17,156 bases of DNA from Stemphylium vesicarium (GCA_004380135.1 QXCR01000321.1:1-17156); one strand, 5' to 3'. Shown: positions 1 to 10,500, counted from the stretch's first letter. Translations and numbers: made by a program. The notes: generated by a model not told the origin, from the sequence alone.

Positions 1-298
1 ATGAGAGTTGACCACAACGAGAGAAACAATGAAACCTTTCCATCCTTATATCCTCATCGCTGAGTCTATTGCCATCACTGCCATCACAACATTATCCTTG
101 TCCTGCCTGATGTCTCTGATGGCTGCCATCACTTGGATGCTGCCATCACATACTAGCGCCTGATGGTTGGTCTTGGCGTGATGTCAATCACGTGACCTGC
201 GCGCCCCGCGCTGATCATTATCCTTCGTTTCGTGCGACTGTTGGCTGCCAACATCGCATCCTTCGTTCGGGAGAGGCCTTTGCTTGTTATCTGTAACA
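1..298 (-). mobile_element. L1-family LTR (5' end of a minus-strand LTR element), little RIP
   Basis: Read on the minus strand from 298, this begins TGTTACAGATAACA, an LTR-like TG start, and shows a TATA box (minus TATAAGG, plus 44-50). The same sequence, heavily mutated, recurs at 14180-14968, which supports a repeat family. Unlike everything from 299 to 15160, this stretch is rich in CpA/TpG, so it looks young or unmutated. It abuts chromovirus copy A at 299 exactly where A's homology to copy B (9067) stops, so I infer that this element inserted into A and continues left of the window. No coding sequence of it is visible here, so its superfamily is unknown. Confidence 0.7.
71..149. repeat. 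Four copies of GCCATCAC in the L1 LTR
   Basis: The octamer GCCATCAC occurs at 71-78, 80-87, 125-132 and 142-149. In transcriptional orientation (minus) these lie upstream of the LTR TATA box, in the presumed U3, so they could be enhancer-type elements. That role is inference. The equivalent part of the RIP-mutated copy near 14300 no longer shows them. Confidence 0.5.
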
Positions 299-1858
299 GA
301 ACTCCTAAGTTGCTACTAAGCTATAGTAGTAATAGAAGACGTCGTATATTAAGAAGTACTATACGCTATATAAGAGAGGTAATAGTCCCTATCTATAACT
401 AGAAAGATAGCTATATCCCTTAGCAACTATATAATTAATAGCGAAAGCTAACTAAGGTAGAGAAACTATATCTAGGCTTCTAAGTCTAAGCCTCTCCGTA
501 TAGGCATTATCTAGATCGCGTATCTATTCTTATAAATAGGCTACCCTAGACGAGAGAAAACCTACTAGATAATCGCTAGGGAATAGTACTAGCTAAAAAT
601 AAGCGACGATATACGACGTTTTATACGGAACTGCGAGCTCTGCTAGAAGAGTACGCCATAGAGAGACGGGAGGCACGGCTACCTATGACCGCTACCAGTT
701 CCAAGCCGCACGTGGCAACACCTTACTATAGACTTTATCACGGGCCTACCGCTATTCTAAGGGAACTCTAACCTAATAGTAGTAAAGGATTATCTAAGTA
801 AGAGAGTTATACTAATTCTAATAAATAAGATAGAGACGCTAGATGTTGCATAGGTCTTCGTATAAGAAGTATACTACTACTATAGTCTTCCTATCTCTAT
901 TACCTTAGATCGCGGCTTCTAGTTTACTAGCGCGCTATAGAGAGATATATATACGTTATTAGAGATTAAGAGGAACCTATCTACTGTATACTACCCTTAG
1001 ACTAATAGTATAATAAAATAAGCAAATAGTAATATTAAGATAGTTATATAGGTATTCTATAATAATAACTAAGATAACTAGGCGACTCTATATCTAGTAC
1101 TAAAACTAATACTAAACTCTTATATAAACTTAACTACTAGAGTATCTCCCTTCTTTCTATAATATAGCTACTATAATACCCCCTTCTCTTAGGCTAAAGA
1201 GTTAAGCTATATAATAGGAAATACTATAATAGTAATAAGCCTCTAGGATAAGGCCTAGGAGATTATAAAAGTTATTACTAGCGTAGCTAACTAGGCGATC
1301 TCCGTAATATCGTACGCGTAATAGGAATAAGAGAGATAAGTAAATAAGTTAAGAAAGCTAGCCTCTACCTATAAAGTAAGAGACTAAGTTTAGTTAGACC
1401 TACGCAACGTATAAACTATAAGAATAAGTAAGAAACTAGACTAGAAAAGTAAGAAGTTCTAAGTATCACGCGTACGAGATCTATATTAAGTAGAGCTAGC
1501 TACTCTTTAGACTATAAAGACTTACTATATAAATAAGCTAAGACTAGTAGCTAAAGACCTATTCTCTTCTTAGTAGCTAAATAATACTAATCCTACTATA
1601 GTTATTATACGGGATAACGACGACAAAGAAGACTACTTAGAATAGAGAGTAGAGAGTATTATAGATAAGAGAATATAATAAGGGAAGAAGTAGTACCTTA
1701 TAAAGTAGATAGAATTTAAGAATACTACTTAGAAGCTATTAGAGAATCTATATAATATTACTATAATTAAATTCTAAGTAACTTATATATAGACTATACG
1801 GCTACCTACTAAAGTTCGTTAGAGGAAGAGACGCCGCTAACTAGAGCGCATACTCTAG
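299..1858 (+). pseudogene. Copy A pol 3' part: integrase and chromodomain, RIP-broken
   Basis: Ty3/Gypsy integrase inserts element cDNA into the host chromosome. A degraded HHCC finger lies at about 530-645, with the Cys pair still readable as NCELC and the preceding His replaced in GYP. The core starts at TIDFITGLP with the first catalytic Asp at 731-733. The second Asp is in LDRG at 908-910. The Glu position, 36 residues after the second Asp (DX35E spacing), reads Lys at 1016-1018, a G-to-A change. A C-terminal region reading LDLRNV and KKLD follows near 1400-1450. A chromodomain remnant lies at 1631-1757 (YLE*RVESIIDKRI, then KLLENLYN), where stops replace the aromatic Trp codons. The frame ends in a basic tail with TAG at 1856-1858. 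Many in-frame stops arise from CAG, CAA or TGG. The protein cannot be made. Confidence 0.88.
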
Positions 1859-1893
1859 GCATCTACTAGCTGCTTAGTATCCTAGTTAGGACC

Positions 1894-2298
1894 CTAAATA
1901 GCACGACCGCGGCGCGCACGAGGGTTGGCAATCGGACGAGGAGCTCTACTAGTGTGACGGTGAGAGCACTGGGCCCCATGCTCCTGCCAGACGCAGTTGG
2001 AACAAGCACCGTTCCACTCATCAGCGATAGAGATGCAACCAGCAAAGGCAGTGAAACTCTTATCACCACGTACGGCAGCCGCGTAGTTGTTGTCGCAAGG
2101 AGTGGCGTTGAGAGCACCGCGAGAGTGGATAACGTAGGCCTTAACGTACGAAGCACGACTAGTGAGGAGTTAACGAGCTTAAATAGTAGTATGAGCGATA
2201 ATAGGGGACCACTCGTCTATACCTAGGCCCTAATAAGTATTATATAGAGAGTTACTAGCTAGATAAAAGAAGAACTTAGTAATATAATAAATCTTAAG
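1894..2298 (-). pseudogene. Antisense accessory ORF with DUF3716-like Cys domain, copy A
   Basis: This lies on the strand opposite to pol, between the chromodomain and the 3' LTR. The best stretch is open from 2169 down to a TAG at 1896-1894 (91 sense codons, no Met). It reads ATPCDNNYAAAVRGDKSF, then a Gly-Cys-Ile segment, then GACSNCVWQEHGAQCSH, then an Arg/Pro-rich tail. The GACxNCxW...G.xCS pattern is what I recall of the fungal DUF3716 family, whose function is unknown. Upstream in the same frame, residues such as GIDEWSP and YLASNSLY continue the protein but are interrupted by TAA/TAG that look like mutated Gln codons. Copy B carries the same ORF at 7068-7472. One upstream Cys seen in B reads Arg here. 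The family assignment is from memory and moderate in strength. Confidence 0.55.
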
Positions 2299-3041
2299 CT
2301 ACTAAATTTAGTTAGTAATATGCTTAAAAATAATTACTAAAGAGAAGAGATAAGATAATAATATATAAAATAGATTATAAGTAGATAATATAGCTTATTA
2401 GTAATCTCTAAGTTAAGAATATACTAGACCTAGTAGTTATTAAGGTTTATATTACTAGTATTAATATTAATATTAGTAAGAATAATAGCTCTATACTACG
2501 TATAAGTTAGATAGACTTAAGCCTAGTTTATAATACTTTTAAAGTATAAGAAGTAAGTGCTATTATTACTACTATTAGTAGAGTAAGCGAGATAGTTCTA
2601 TCTACTAGAGCTAGCCTAGGCACTATAAGAGGGCTACGCTATAGTAAAGTTACTAAAGAGAATTTATTAAGAAGTAGAAGAGTTATTATATAAGAAGAGC
2701 TAAGTACTAAGTAAGAAGAAAAAGAAGTGTAGAGAATAAAGAAGAGTAGTATTATTATAGATTATAATTATATAGTAAAGGGTAACTTTATCTTAGAATT
2801 ACTTAAAAGTAGATACTTAATTAGATAAGAAGAAAAAGATAGTATTATAGCTTATAACTATATAGTAAAGAATAACTTTACCTTAAGTTACCCTATAATA
2901 AGTAAATAGAATATAGAGTTACTATTTAATAATAATACTATAATTATAGACGTACGAAAAGGCTAGATCTACTATAAGAGAGTAGAGCATAATAATAGAA
3001 ATAGAAGAAGAGTTACGTGTCTTCTATTATATAACGCCTCT
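2299..3041. other. RIP-degraded spacer between antisense ORF and purine tract, copy A
   Basis: About 740 bp of TA-rich sequence with stops in every frame I followed. It contains a 43-bp direct repeat at 2753-2795 and 2843-2885 (90-bp period, a few differences). It corresponds to the element's region downstream of pol, or to the upstream or 5' part of the antisense gene. I see no other conserved domain in it. Confidence 0.6.
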
Positions 3042-3057
3042 AAGAGGAGAGGAGAGG
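3042..3057 (+). other. Polypurine tract of copy A
   Basis: An uninterrupted 16-purine run, AAGAGGAGAGGAGAGG, ends three bases before the 3' LTR. This is where the plus-strand primer of an LTR retrotransposon lies. Copy B has the matching tract at 6309-6324. Confidence 0.75.
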
Positions 3058-3060
3058 TAT

Positions 3061-3247
3061 TATAAAGGGCTACGCCTAAGTACTACTACCTTCTTACTTT
3101 AGGCTAGCGCAGAACGCTAGCGTAGAGGTAGCGCAAAGGATAAGTACCATATAAAGGAGGACACCTACACTTCTTTTCTCTACCTTTCTTATTCTGTACA
3201 TAGGAGCAAATGCATACTCGTCAGCAGGCCTCTTTCCGCCCATAACA
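3061..3247 (+). repeat. 3' LTR of copy A (187 bp)
   Basis: It starts TATAAAGGGC (TGTAAAGGGC before RIP, judged from 12724) and ends GCCCATAACA. It aligns along its full length with 6119-6305 and 12538-12724 in inverted orientation. It keeps more CpA than the internal region, for example GCAAATGCATACTCG near 3208. Confidence 0.9.
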
Positions 3248-6118
3248 CGGAGGGCTTATAGAATAGACTTTAGATTCTTATTATTCTAGTATCTATAGAT
3301 AAATAGGTCCCTTATAGCTAGAGGTAGTAGTAGAGTAGATCTCTCTAGTGGTAGTATTGGACGGGCTGGCTCGGCGGCTGGGTCTGGCAAAGCTGGTTCG
3401 GGGATCAATGTAGCACGGGCGCGCGTGATTGGGAATAGGCGGACGGTATAACTATTAGCAAAGCGGACTCTCCTCTTAGGCTTTAGGGAAGCCGGCGGTA
3501 TTAGCAGCGCATTAGTAAGATAGGCGGCAGCCAGTATGGGTATTATAGTAGGCGTGTCTAGCGGAGTTAGAGGTAGCTCGAAGTTCCCCTTCTTTAAAAC
3601 TACTTAGCTCTAGTGCTATAGGCGTTTATCTCTCTTCTTAGGTAGATCCTCTAATCTCCTAGTTAGTACGTTAGATTTTACGCTTAGCTTACTAGGGTAG
3701 TATATAATCTAGAAATTAAAGTAGAATAGAAATTTAGACTAGTAAGCTTATTATTAGTTTAATAACTTTATAGTTATAAAGTATTCTAAATTATAGTAGT
3801 CTATAATAACTTTAATTAAAGACGTAATTTTTTCTAATTTAGATCTTTATTTCTTAAAGTATTATATAATTATAAGTAACTTCTTATTATATATCTTATA
3901 GTTATACTTAGTTATAAAATATTTTTTAGAGAAGAATACTATAGATTATAGAATCTTATTATCTCTATACTAGGATAAGACTCTAGTAGAGACGTAGTTA
4001 GACGTATTAGTTTTTAGAATAATCTCTTTTTCCTAATTAAATAGAGCTAAAATTAGGGCTTTAGTAAACGTAGTTTTTAGATAGTTAAAGGCCTTCTAGT
4101 AGTTACTATTTTAAGTAAATTTAATACTCTTTTTTATAAGAGTAACTAGTAAGGCGATAATCTTTAAAAAGTCTTATATAAATTAGTAGTAGAAATTACT
4201 AAATCTAATAAACGCCTATATATTAGTTAGATAGAATAGGGTCTTCTATTCTTATATTATCTTAATCTTTTTTAGATCTATATAAGTTCTCTCGCGTCCT
4301 ATAATAATGCCTAGAAAGATAGTCTCTTTCTTAAAGAACTCGCACTTTTAGATCTTCGCGTATAGCTAAGCTTTTTATAGTGCGGTAAGTACTAAACGTA
4401 GATATTACTTATATTCTTCTCTAGTTTAACTATAAATTAGAATATTATCTAAGTAGATAGTATAAAAGACGTCTAAGTATTCTCTTAAAGTATTATTAAT
4501 AAACCTCTAGAAAGTAGCTAGTACTTCTAATAGGCTAAATAATATTACTAAGCTCTTATATAAGCTAAATTAGATTTAGAATATAGTTAAGTACTCCTAG
4601 TCTTCCTTTATACGTACGTTATTAAAAGTAGCAATAATATTAACCTTAAAGAAGTACTTTATCTCTTTTAAGTTATTTAGACTTTCCTTTATAAGTAGAA
4701 ATAGATAGTAGTCTTTTATAGATATATTATTTAACTCTTAGTAGTCTATATAAAACTAAAAGCCTCTATTAGGTTTCTTAATAAATAAAATAAGTAAGGT
4801 AGTAAGTAAGAAGCTTAGCTAGATAAATCTCTTCTAGAGATTCTCTTCTAGCTATCTTTTTAAGACTTTAAGTTCTTCTTAGAATATTAGATAGAGTAGT
4901 CTAAAGAGTAGCGTCTTACCCTTTAGTAAGCAGATATTATAGTTGTATAAGTAGTATAATAGAAGCTTCTTCGCCTTCTTAGGCGAGAAGACGTCCTAGA
5001 AGTCTCTTATCTTAGGTAGTAATAGAGTTTTAGAGTTTAGTAATTTAGCTTAGTTAAATTAGAATAAGTAGTAGTTAATCTATTTAATAGTAACTATAAA
5101 TATATAGTAGTTCCTTTACATATTCGTAGTATAAGCGTTAAGTAATACCTTTATAATATCTTAATTCTATAGTAGTTTTAGGCGGTCTAGTAGGTTAATA
5201 AGGTAGGACTTAGGTAGGACTTAGTATAGGGCGTAGACCTTATTTAGTTTTTCTAAGATATTATAGTGTCTTTAGTAGTATTTACTTTTAAATATTAGAG
5301 TATAGCTAATAAAGCTAATTCTTAAATTATATTATTTTAGCTAAGATATTTCTAGAATTATAGAATAGTACGCTAGCTATATTATATTTAGATAGATAGT
5401 TTTAGTATAGTTTTCTACCCTTATAGTAGCCTTAATATAGTGCGTAATAGTACCTTACTTAGATAGATTACTATTAAATATTATAATACTAAAAGGGTTT
5501 TTTAGTTCTTATAGAGGTAGCTTATAACTTTTAGTCTAGCTTTAATCTATAAACTCTTTACTCTCTACGCTAGAGTTAGTTATTATATACGTTAGTATTA
5601 TCTTCTCTTCTATTCTTAGTAAGATTAGTAGAATTATTATATTAGACTTTTAATTACTTTTCTTATATATTAAGAGTCTCTTAATAAACGCCTTAGAGAA
5701 GTAAACTAAAAATTACTAGCCTTAGTTATATAACTTTAGAGCTTAAATATAACTTAGTTTAAACTTATTCTATTTAATAGGTAGTTTAGGCTAGATAGCG
5801 GGCTAGTTATTAAATAAATAAGAGAAGAACGCGGGGGGCTAATAGAATAGAGGATCTAGGGCGAGGATATATAGAGGGACTAGTAAGTAGCGGGGGGACT
5901 AGGGGATTAGCGGGGTGCGAAGAGACGAGTGTCGGGTTCTAGGCAGTGGGCTACCTAGTGGCTCTTCGAGCTACAGCGAAAACACTCGCCTCTCTCTCTG
6001 CGGCTATTTAGTATAGGGGTCCTTTGCGAGCTAAGGTCTATAGGTTCGTACGTGGGTATAGTGTTCGGCGCTACTAGGCGGGGAGAGTTCGCTCGTCTAT
6101 CCCGCGTGTCTAGGCTAG
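3248..6118 (-). pseudogene. G1 Gypsy gag C-terminus and pol (zinc knuckle, protease, RT, RNase H), RIP-broken and interrupted
   Basis: This is the minus-strand continuation of G1 gag after the copy B insertion. A CX2CX4HX4C zinc knuckle, CFRCSSKSH*VAHC, spans 5984-5943, with one stop from a Gln codon. The retropepsin follows: the expected D-S-G-A reads NSSV at 5577-5566, each change being a RIP-type transition. It continues with a TITHY segment and an LRISF segment. Reverse transcriptase is recognised by YLDNILIY (YLDD box, second Asp to Asn) at 4455-4444. RNase H and its tail end near 3680-3712 (a YxPGKxN-like motif, degraded). The stretch 3260-3600 is GC-richer and reads as a Pro-rich linker (RFANSYTVRLFPITRARA). 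At 3248 copy A's LTR cuts the gene, so G1 integrase should lie beyond copy A, outside the window. Confidence 0.82.
6114..6118. repeat. Target-site duplication GCTAG, left copy of B
   Basis: GCTAG lies immediately outside the LTR end at 6119 and is repeated exactly at 12725-12729, immediately outside the other LTR end at 12724. Five-base duplications are normal for LTR retrotransposon integration. Confidence 0.93.
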
Positions 6119-6305
6119 TGTTATGGGCGGAAAGAGGCCTGCTAACGAGTATGCATTTGCTCCTATGTACAGAATAAGAAAGGTAGAGAAAAGAAGTGTA
6201 GGTGTCCTCCTTCGTACGGTACTTATCCTTTGCGCTACCTCTACGCTAGCGTTCCGCGCTAGCCTAAAGTAAAAAGGTAGTAGTACTTAGGCGTAGCCCT
6301 TTATA
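6119..6305 (-). repeat. 3' LTR of copy B (187 bp)
   Basis: On the plus strand it reads from TGTTATGGGCGG to the RIP-altered end CCCTTTATA. It has the same length as the 5' LTR at 12538-12724 and keeps more CpA/TpG than that copy, so the two LTRs, identical at insertion, were mutated unequally. Confidence 0.92.
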
Positions 6306-6308
6306 ATA

Positions 6309-6324
6309 CCTCCTCTCTTCTCTT
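6309..6324 (-). other. Polypurine tract of copy B
   Basis: On the minus strand this is AAGAGAAGAGAGGAGG, a 16-purine run three bases from the 3' LTR boundary. It matches the tract of copy A at 3042-3057. Confidence 0.75.
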
Positions 6325-7067
6325 AGAGGCGTCGTACGATAGAAGACACGTAACTTTCCTTCTATTTCTATTATTATGCCCTACTCTCTTATAGTAAATC
6401 TAGCCTTTTTATATATCTATAATTATAGCGTTATTATTAGGTAGTAACTCTATATTCTATTTACTTATTATAAGGTAACTTAAGGTAAAGTTATTCTTTA
6501 CTATATAATTATAAGCTATAATACTATTTTTTTCTTCTTATCTAATTAAGCGTCTACTTTTAAGTAATTTTAAGGTAAAGTTACTCTTTACTATATAATT
6601 ATAATCTATAATAATACTACTCTTCTTTATTCTCTATACTTCTCTTTCTTTTTACTTAGTACTTAGCTCTTCTTATATAATAACTCTTCTACTTCTTAAT
6701 AAATTCTCTCTAGCAACTTTATTATAGCGTAGCCCTCTTATAGTGCCTAGGCTAGCTCTAGTAGATAGAATTACCTTACTTACTCTACTAATAGTAGTAA
6801 TAATAGTACTTACTTCTCGTACTTTAAAAGTATTATAAACTAGGCTTAAGCCTATCTAACTTATATATAGTATAGAGCTATTATTCCTACTAATATTAAT
6901 ATTAATACTAGTAATATAAACCTTAATAACTACTAGGTCTAGTATATTCTTAACTTAGAGGTTACTAATAAGCTATATTATCTACTTATAATCTATTTTA
7001 TATATTATTATCTTATCTCTTCTCTTTAGTAATTATTTTTAAGCGTATTACTAACTAAATTTAGTAG
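6325..7067. other. RIP-degraded spacer of copy B, upstream of antisense ORF
   Basis: This TA-rich region contains the 43-bp direct repeat at 6481-6523 and 6571-6613 (90-bp period), equivalent to that in copy A. In the plus frame of the antisense ORF some readable residues continue upstream of 7068 (for example FKRITN near 7038-7055), interrupted by stops. The antisense gene may therefore begin within this spacer. No start codon or promoter can be fixed. Confidence 0.5.
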
Positions 7068-7472
7068 CTTAAGGTTTATTATATTACTAAGTTTTTCTTT
7101 TATCTAGCTAGTAACTCTCTATACGATACTTATTAGGGCCTAGGTATAGATGAGTGGTCCCCTATTATCGCTTATACCACTATTTAAGCTCGTTAACTCC
7201 TCACTAGTCGTGCTTCGTACGTTAAGGCCTACGTTATCCACTCTTGCGGTGCTCTCAACGCCACTCCTTGCGACAATAACTACGCGGCTGCCGTACGTGG
7301 TGATAAGAGTTTCACTGCCTTTGCTGGTTGCATCTCTATCGCTGATGAGTGGAACGGTGCTTGTTCCAACTGCGTCTGGCAGGAGCATGGGGCCCAGTGC
7401 TCTCACTGTCACACTGGTAGAGCTCCTCGTCCGATTGCCAACCCTCGTGCGCGCCGCGGTCGTGCTATTTAG
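7068..7472 (+). pseudogene. Antisense accessory ORF with DUF3716-like Cys domain, copy B
   Basis: Plus strand, opposite to the element's gag-pol. The clean stretch 7197-7472 is open for 91 codons and a stop. It contains Cys at HSCGALN and ATPCDNN, a G-C-I-S-I segment, GACSNCVWQEHGAQCSHCH and an Arg-rich end (ARRGRAI). The spacing C-x8-C, then Cys, then CxxC, then CS resembles the fungal DUF3716 domain as I remember it. Nothing is known of that domain's role. Upstream, 7068-7196 continues in frame (YLASNSLYD, GIDEWSP) with TAG and TAA that look like former CAG and CAA. It has no Met start in the open stretch and is therefore called broken. The island keeps its CpA sites while flanking DNA has lost them. 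It could instead be a captured host gene fragment. Confidence 0.58.
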
Positions 7473-7507
7473 GGTCCTGACTAGGATGCTAAGTAGCTAG
7501 TGGACGC

Positions 7508-10500
7508 CTAGAGTATGCGCTCTAGTTAGCGGCGTCTCTTCCTCTAACGAACTTTAGCGGGTAGCTATATAGTCTATATATAAGTTATCTAAGATTTAAT
7601 TATAGTAATATTATATAGATTCTCTAATAGCTTCTAAGTAGTATTCTTAAATTCTATCTATCTTATAAGGTACTACTTCTTCTCTTATTATATTCTCTTA
7701 TCTATAATACTCTCTACTCTCTATTCTAAGTAGTCTTCTTTATTGTCGTCGTCTCGTATAATAACTATAGCGGGATTAGTATTATTTAGCTACTAAGAAG
7801 AAAATAGATCTTTAGCTATTAGTCTTAGCTTATCTATATAGTAAGTCTTTATAGCCTAGAGAGTAGCTAGCTCTACCTAATATAGATCTTATACGCGTAA
7901 TATTTAGAACTTCTTACTTTTCTAGTCTAGTTTCTTACTTATTTTTATAGTCTATACGTTACGTAGGTCTAACTAAACCTAGTCTCTTACTTTATAGGTA
8001 GAGGCTAGCTTCTTTAACTTATTCGCCTATCTCTCTTATTTCTATTACGCGTACGATATTATAGAGATCGCCTAGTTAGTTACGCTAATAATAACTTTTA
8101 TAATCTTCTAGGCCTTATCTTAGGGGCTTATTACTATTATAGTATTTTTTATTATATAGCCTAACTCTTTAGCCTAAGAGAAGAGAGTATTATAGTAGCT
8201 ATATTATAAAAAGAAGAGAGATACTCTAGTAGTTAAGTTTATATAAGAGTTTAGAATTAGTTCTAGTATTAGATATAAAGTTACTTAGTTATCTTAGTTA
8301 TTATTATAGAATACCTATATAATTACCTTAATATTACTATTTACCTATTCTATTATACTATTAGTCTAAGAGTAGTATATAGTAAATAGGTTCCTCTTAA
8401 TCCCTAGTAATATATATATATCTCTCTATAGCGCGCTAGTAAACTAGAGGCTATAGTTTAAGATAATAGAGATAGAAAGACTATAGTAGTAGTATACTTC
8501 TCGTATAAAGGCCTATATAACGTCTAGCGTCTTTATCTTATTTATTAAGATTAGTATAACCCCCTTACTTAGGCGATTCTTTACTACTATTAGGTTAGAG
8601 TTCCCTTAGAATAGTGGTAGGCCCGTAATAAAGTCTATAGTAAGGTGTTGCCACGTGCGGCTTAGAACTAGTAGCGGTCGTAGGTAGCCGTGCCTCCCGT
8701 CTCTCCATGGCGTGCTCTTCTAGCAGAGCTCGTAGTTCCGTATAAAACGTTGTATATTATCACTTATTTTTAGCTAGTACTATTCCCTAGCGATTATCTA
8801 GTAGGTTTCCTCTCGTCTAGGGTAGCCTATTTATAAGGATAGATGCGCGATCTAGATAATACCTATATAGAGAGGCTTAGACTTAGGAGCCTAGATATAG
8901 TTTTTCTACCTTAGTTAGCTTTTACTATTAATTATATAGTCGCTAAGAGATATAGCTATCTTTCTAGTTATAGATAGGGACTATTGCCCCTCCTATACAG
9001 CGTATAGCACTTCTTAATATATAACGTCTTTTATCGCTACTATAGCTTAGTAGTAACTTAGAAGTTCCTCTTAATTTAGTGCTTAAGATAAGATTAGTAA
9101 TATAAATAGCTTCTAATCTACTTATATAGGGAATATCTCTAATACTTTTTATTATTATATAAATAAAAGTATTATAAATTCTCTTAAAGTAATATAGATA
9201 TTTAGGTTATCTTAGAAGAAGTCTTAGTCTTATTAAGAGAGTATATTAACTTATGCGTTTTTCTTTCTAGAGCGATAGTAGATTCTTATATTACTAAAAT
9301 AGAATAGCTCTATAGACTATTATATATATTACTTAGTTATCTTTTACTTCTTAGTAAAGTATTCTAGGTTCTTATAGTCTATAATAACCTTAAATTCTTA
9401 TACGCCTTATAGTTTAGCGTTCTATTCCTTTAGGTAGTAGATTACTACTAGAAGTTCCTTATTATATATTAGATAGTTCGCTTTATAACTATTAAACTTC
9501 TTTAATAGATAGGTAACTATATAAAGAATACTATTCTTATCTTCTTATAATAGCGTGCTGTCTAAGGCGTAACCTAAGAAGTTATATTCTATAACTATAC
9601 GTTAGTCTAGGTTAAAGGGAACTAAGACTTCTTTTAAGAGAAAGGCTTTCTTTAGCGTATAAAAGCTTCTCTTTTATTTCTTACTTTAGGTAAACTTTAC
9701 GTTCTTCTTTATAAGTTATATAAGAGGCTTAGTGTATTATATAAAGTATAAGATAAACTTTCTATAAAAGTTTATAAAGCTAATAAACTTTTATACGCTA
9801 CGTACTATTATTAGGAACTTCTATTCTTAAATTACTTTTACCTTCTCTAAGTCTATAGAGATTCCTTTACCTACTTTAATAATAAACCTTAGGTACTTCG
9901 TACGTTATATATTAAACTCGCACTTCTTTAGTTCTAACTAGAGGCTAGTATCCTTAAGACGGTCTAGTATTATTTATACGTAGGCGTGGTACTAGGAGAG
10001 AGAGCTATCTATAAATATAATAATATCGTCTAAGTATACTAATACGAAGTCGTCTAGGAATTTACGTAGTATCTAGTTTATATAGCGTTAAAACGTACTA
10101 GATACGTTTATAAGACTAAAGAGTGTTACTAACTACTTATATAAGCTAAACCTCGTATAGAAAGTAGTTATCTATTCTTACCCTTCTATAATATAGATCT
10201 TATAGAAGGCTGCTATAATATCTAGCTTAGTATACCACTTCGCCTATCTAATCTAGTGGAGCGTCTCTCGTATAAGGGGGAGAGGGTAGCGGTCCTTCTT
10301 AGTAATCGCGTTTAGGGCTTAGTAGTTAATATAGAATTATAATCCTCCGCCTAGCTTTTATATAAAAAGTACGAGAGACGCGGTAAGGGAGTTACTAGCT
10401 TATATAAAGCCCTTATCTAAGAGCTTATATAGCGTTTTCCTTAAGATAAGAAGTTTATCTCTTAATATATTATAGAGCGGTCTATATAGCACCTTTAGTT

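Larger units (their letters stand above)
299..3247 (+). mobile_element. Gypsy chromovirus copy A, 3' portion (integrase, chromodomain, 3' LTR), RIP-inactivated
   Basis: This is the 3' half of a Ty3/Gypsy chromovirus in plus orientation: integrase, chromodomain, antisense island, purine tract and 3' LTR. It is the inverted counterpart of 6119-9067. Every landmark tested obeys position A + position B = 9366 (LTR ends, purine tract, chromodomain, integrase residues, outer edge), so there is no net indel in 2,949 bp. The left part is cut off by the L1 LTR at 298 and presumably continues beyond the window. The right edge (TAACA at 3243-3247) abuts G1 pol. The 5 bp outside, CGGAG (3248-3252), would be one target-duplication copy, whose partner is not visible. 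Confidence 0.9.
299..9067. repeat. Large inverted repeat formed by chromovirus copies A and B (2,949-bp arms)
   Basis: Arms 299-3247 and 6119-9067 are reverse complements apart from RIP-type transitions, separated by the 2,871-bp G1 segment 3248-6118. Each pair of landmarks sums to 9366, so the alignment has no net length change. The arms end at the LTR edges inside and at the L1 insertion outside. The homology would presumably extend further if copy A were complete. Confidence 0.9.

Noticed and set aside
1954..2226. 90-codon plus-strand open frame in the copy A island, with a near-identical one at 7140-7412 (minus).
   Set aside because: It is rich in Ser, Thr, Val, Arg and Leu with no recognisable motif, starts at GTG, and lies opposite the frame that carries the Cys motif. 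It is open mainly because the island has few RIP stops.
7150..7500. 116-codon plus-strand frame, with its counterpart at 1866-2156 (minus).
   Set aside because: Same island, different frame from the Cys-rich protein. It has a Leu/Thr/Ser-biased composition and no motif, and is a shadow frame.
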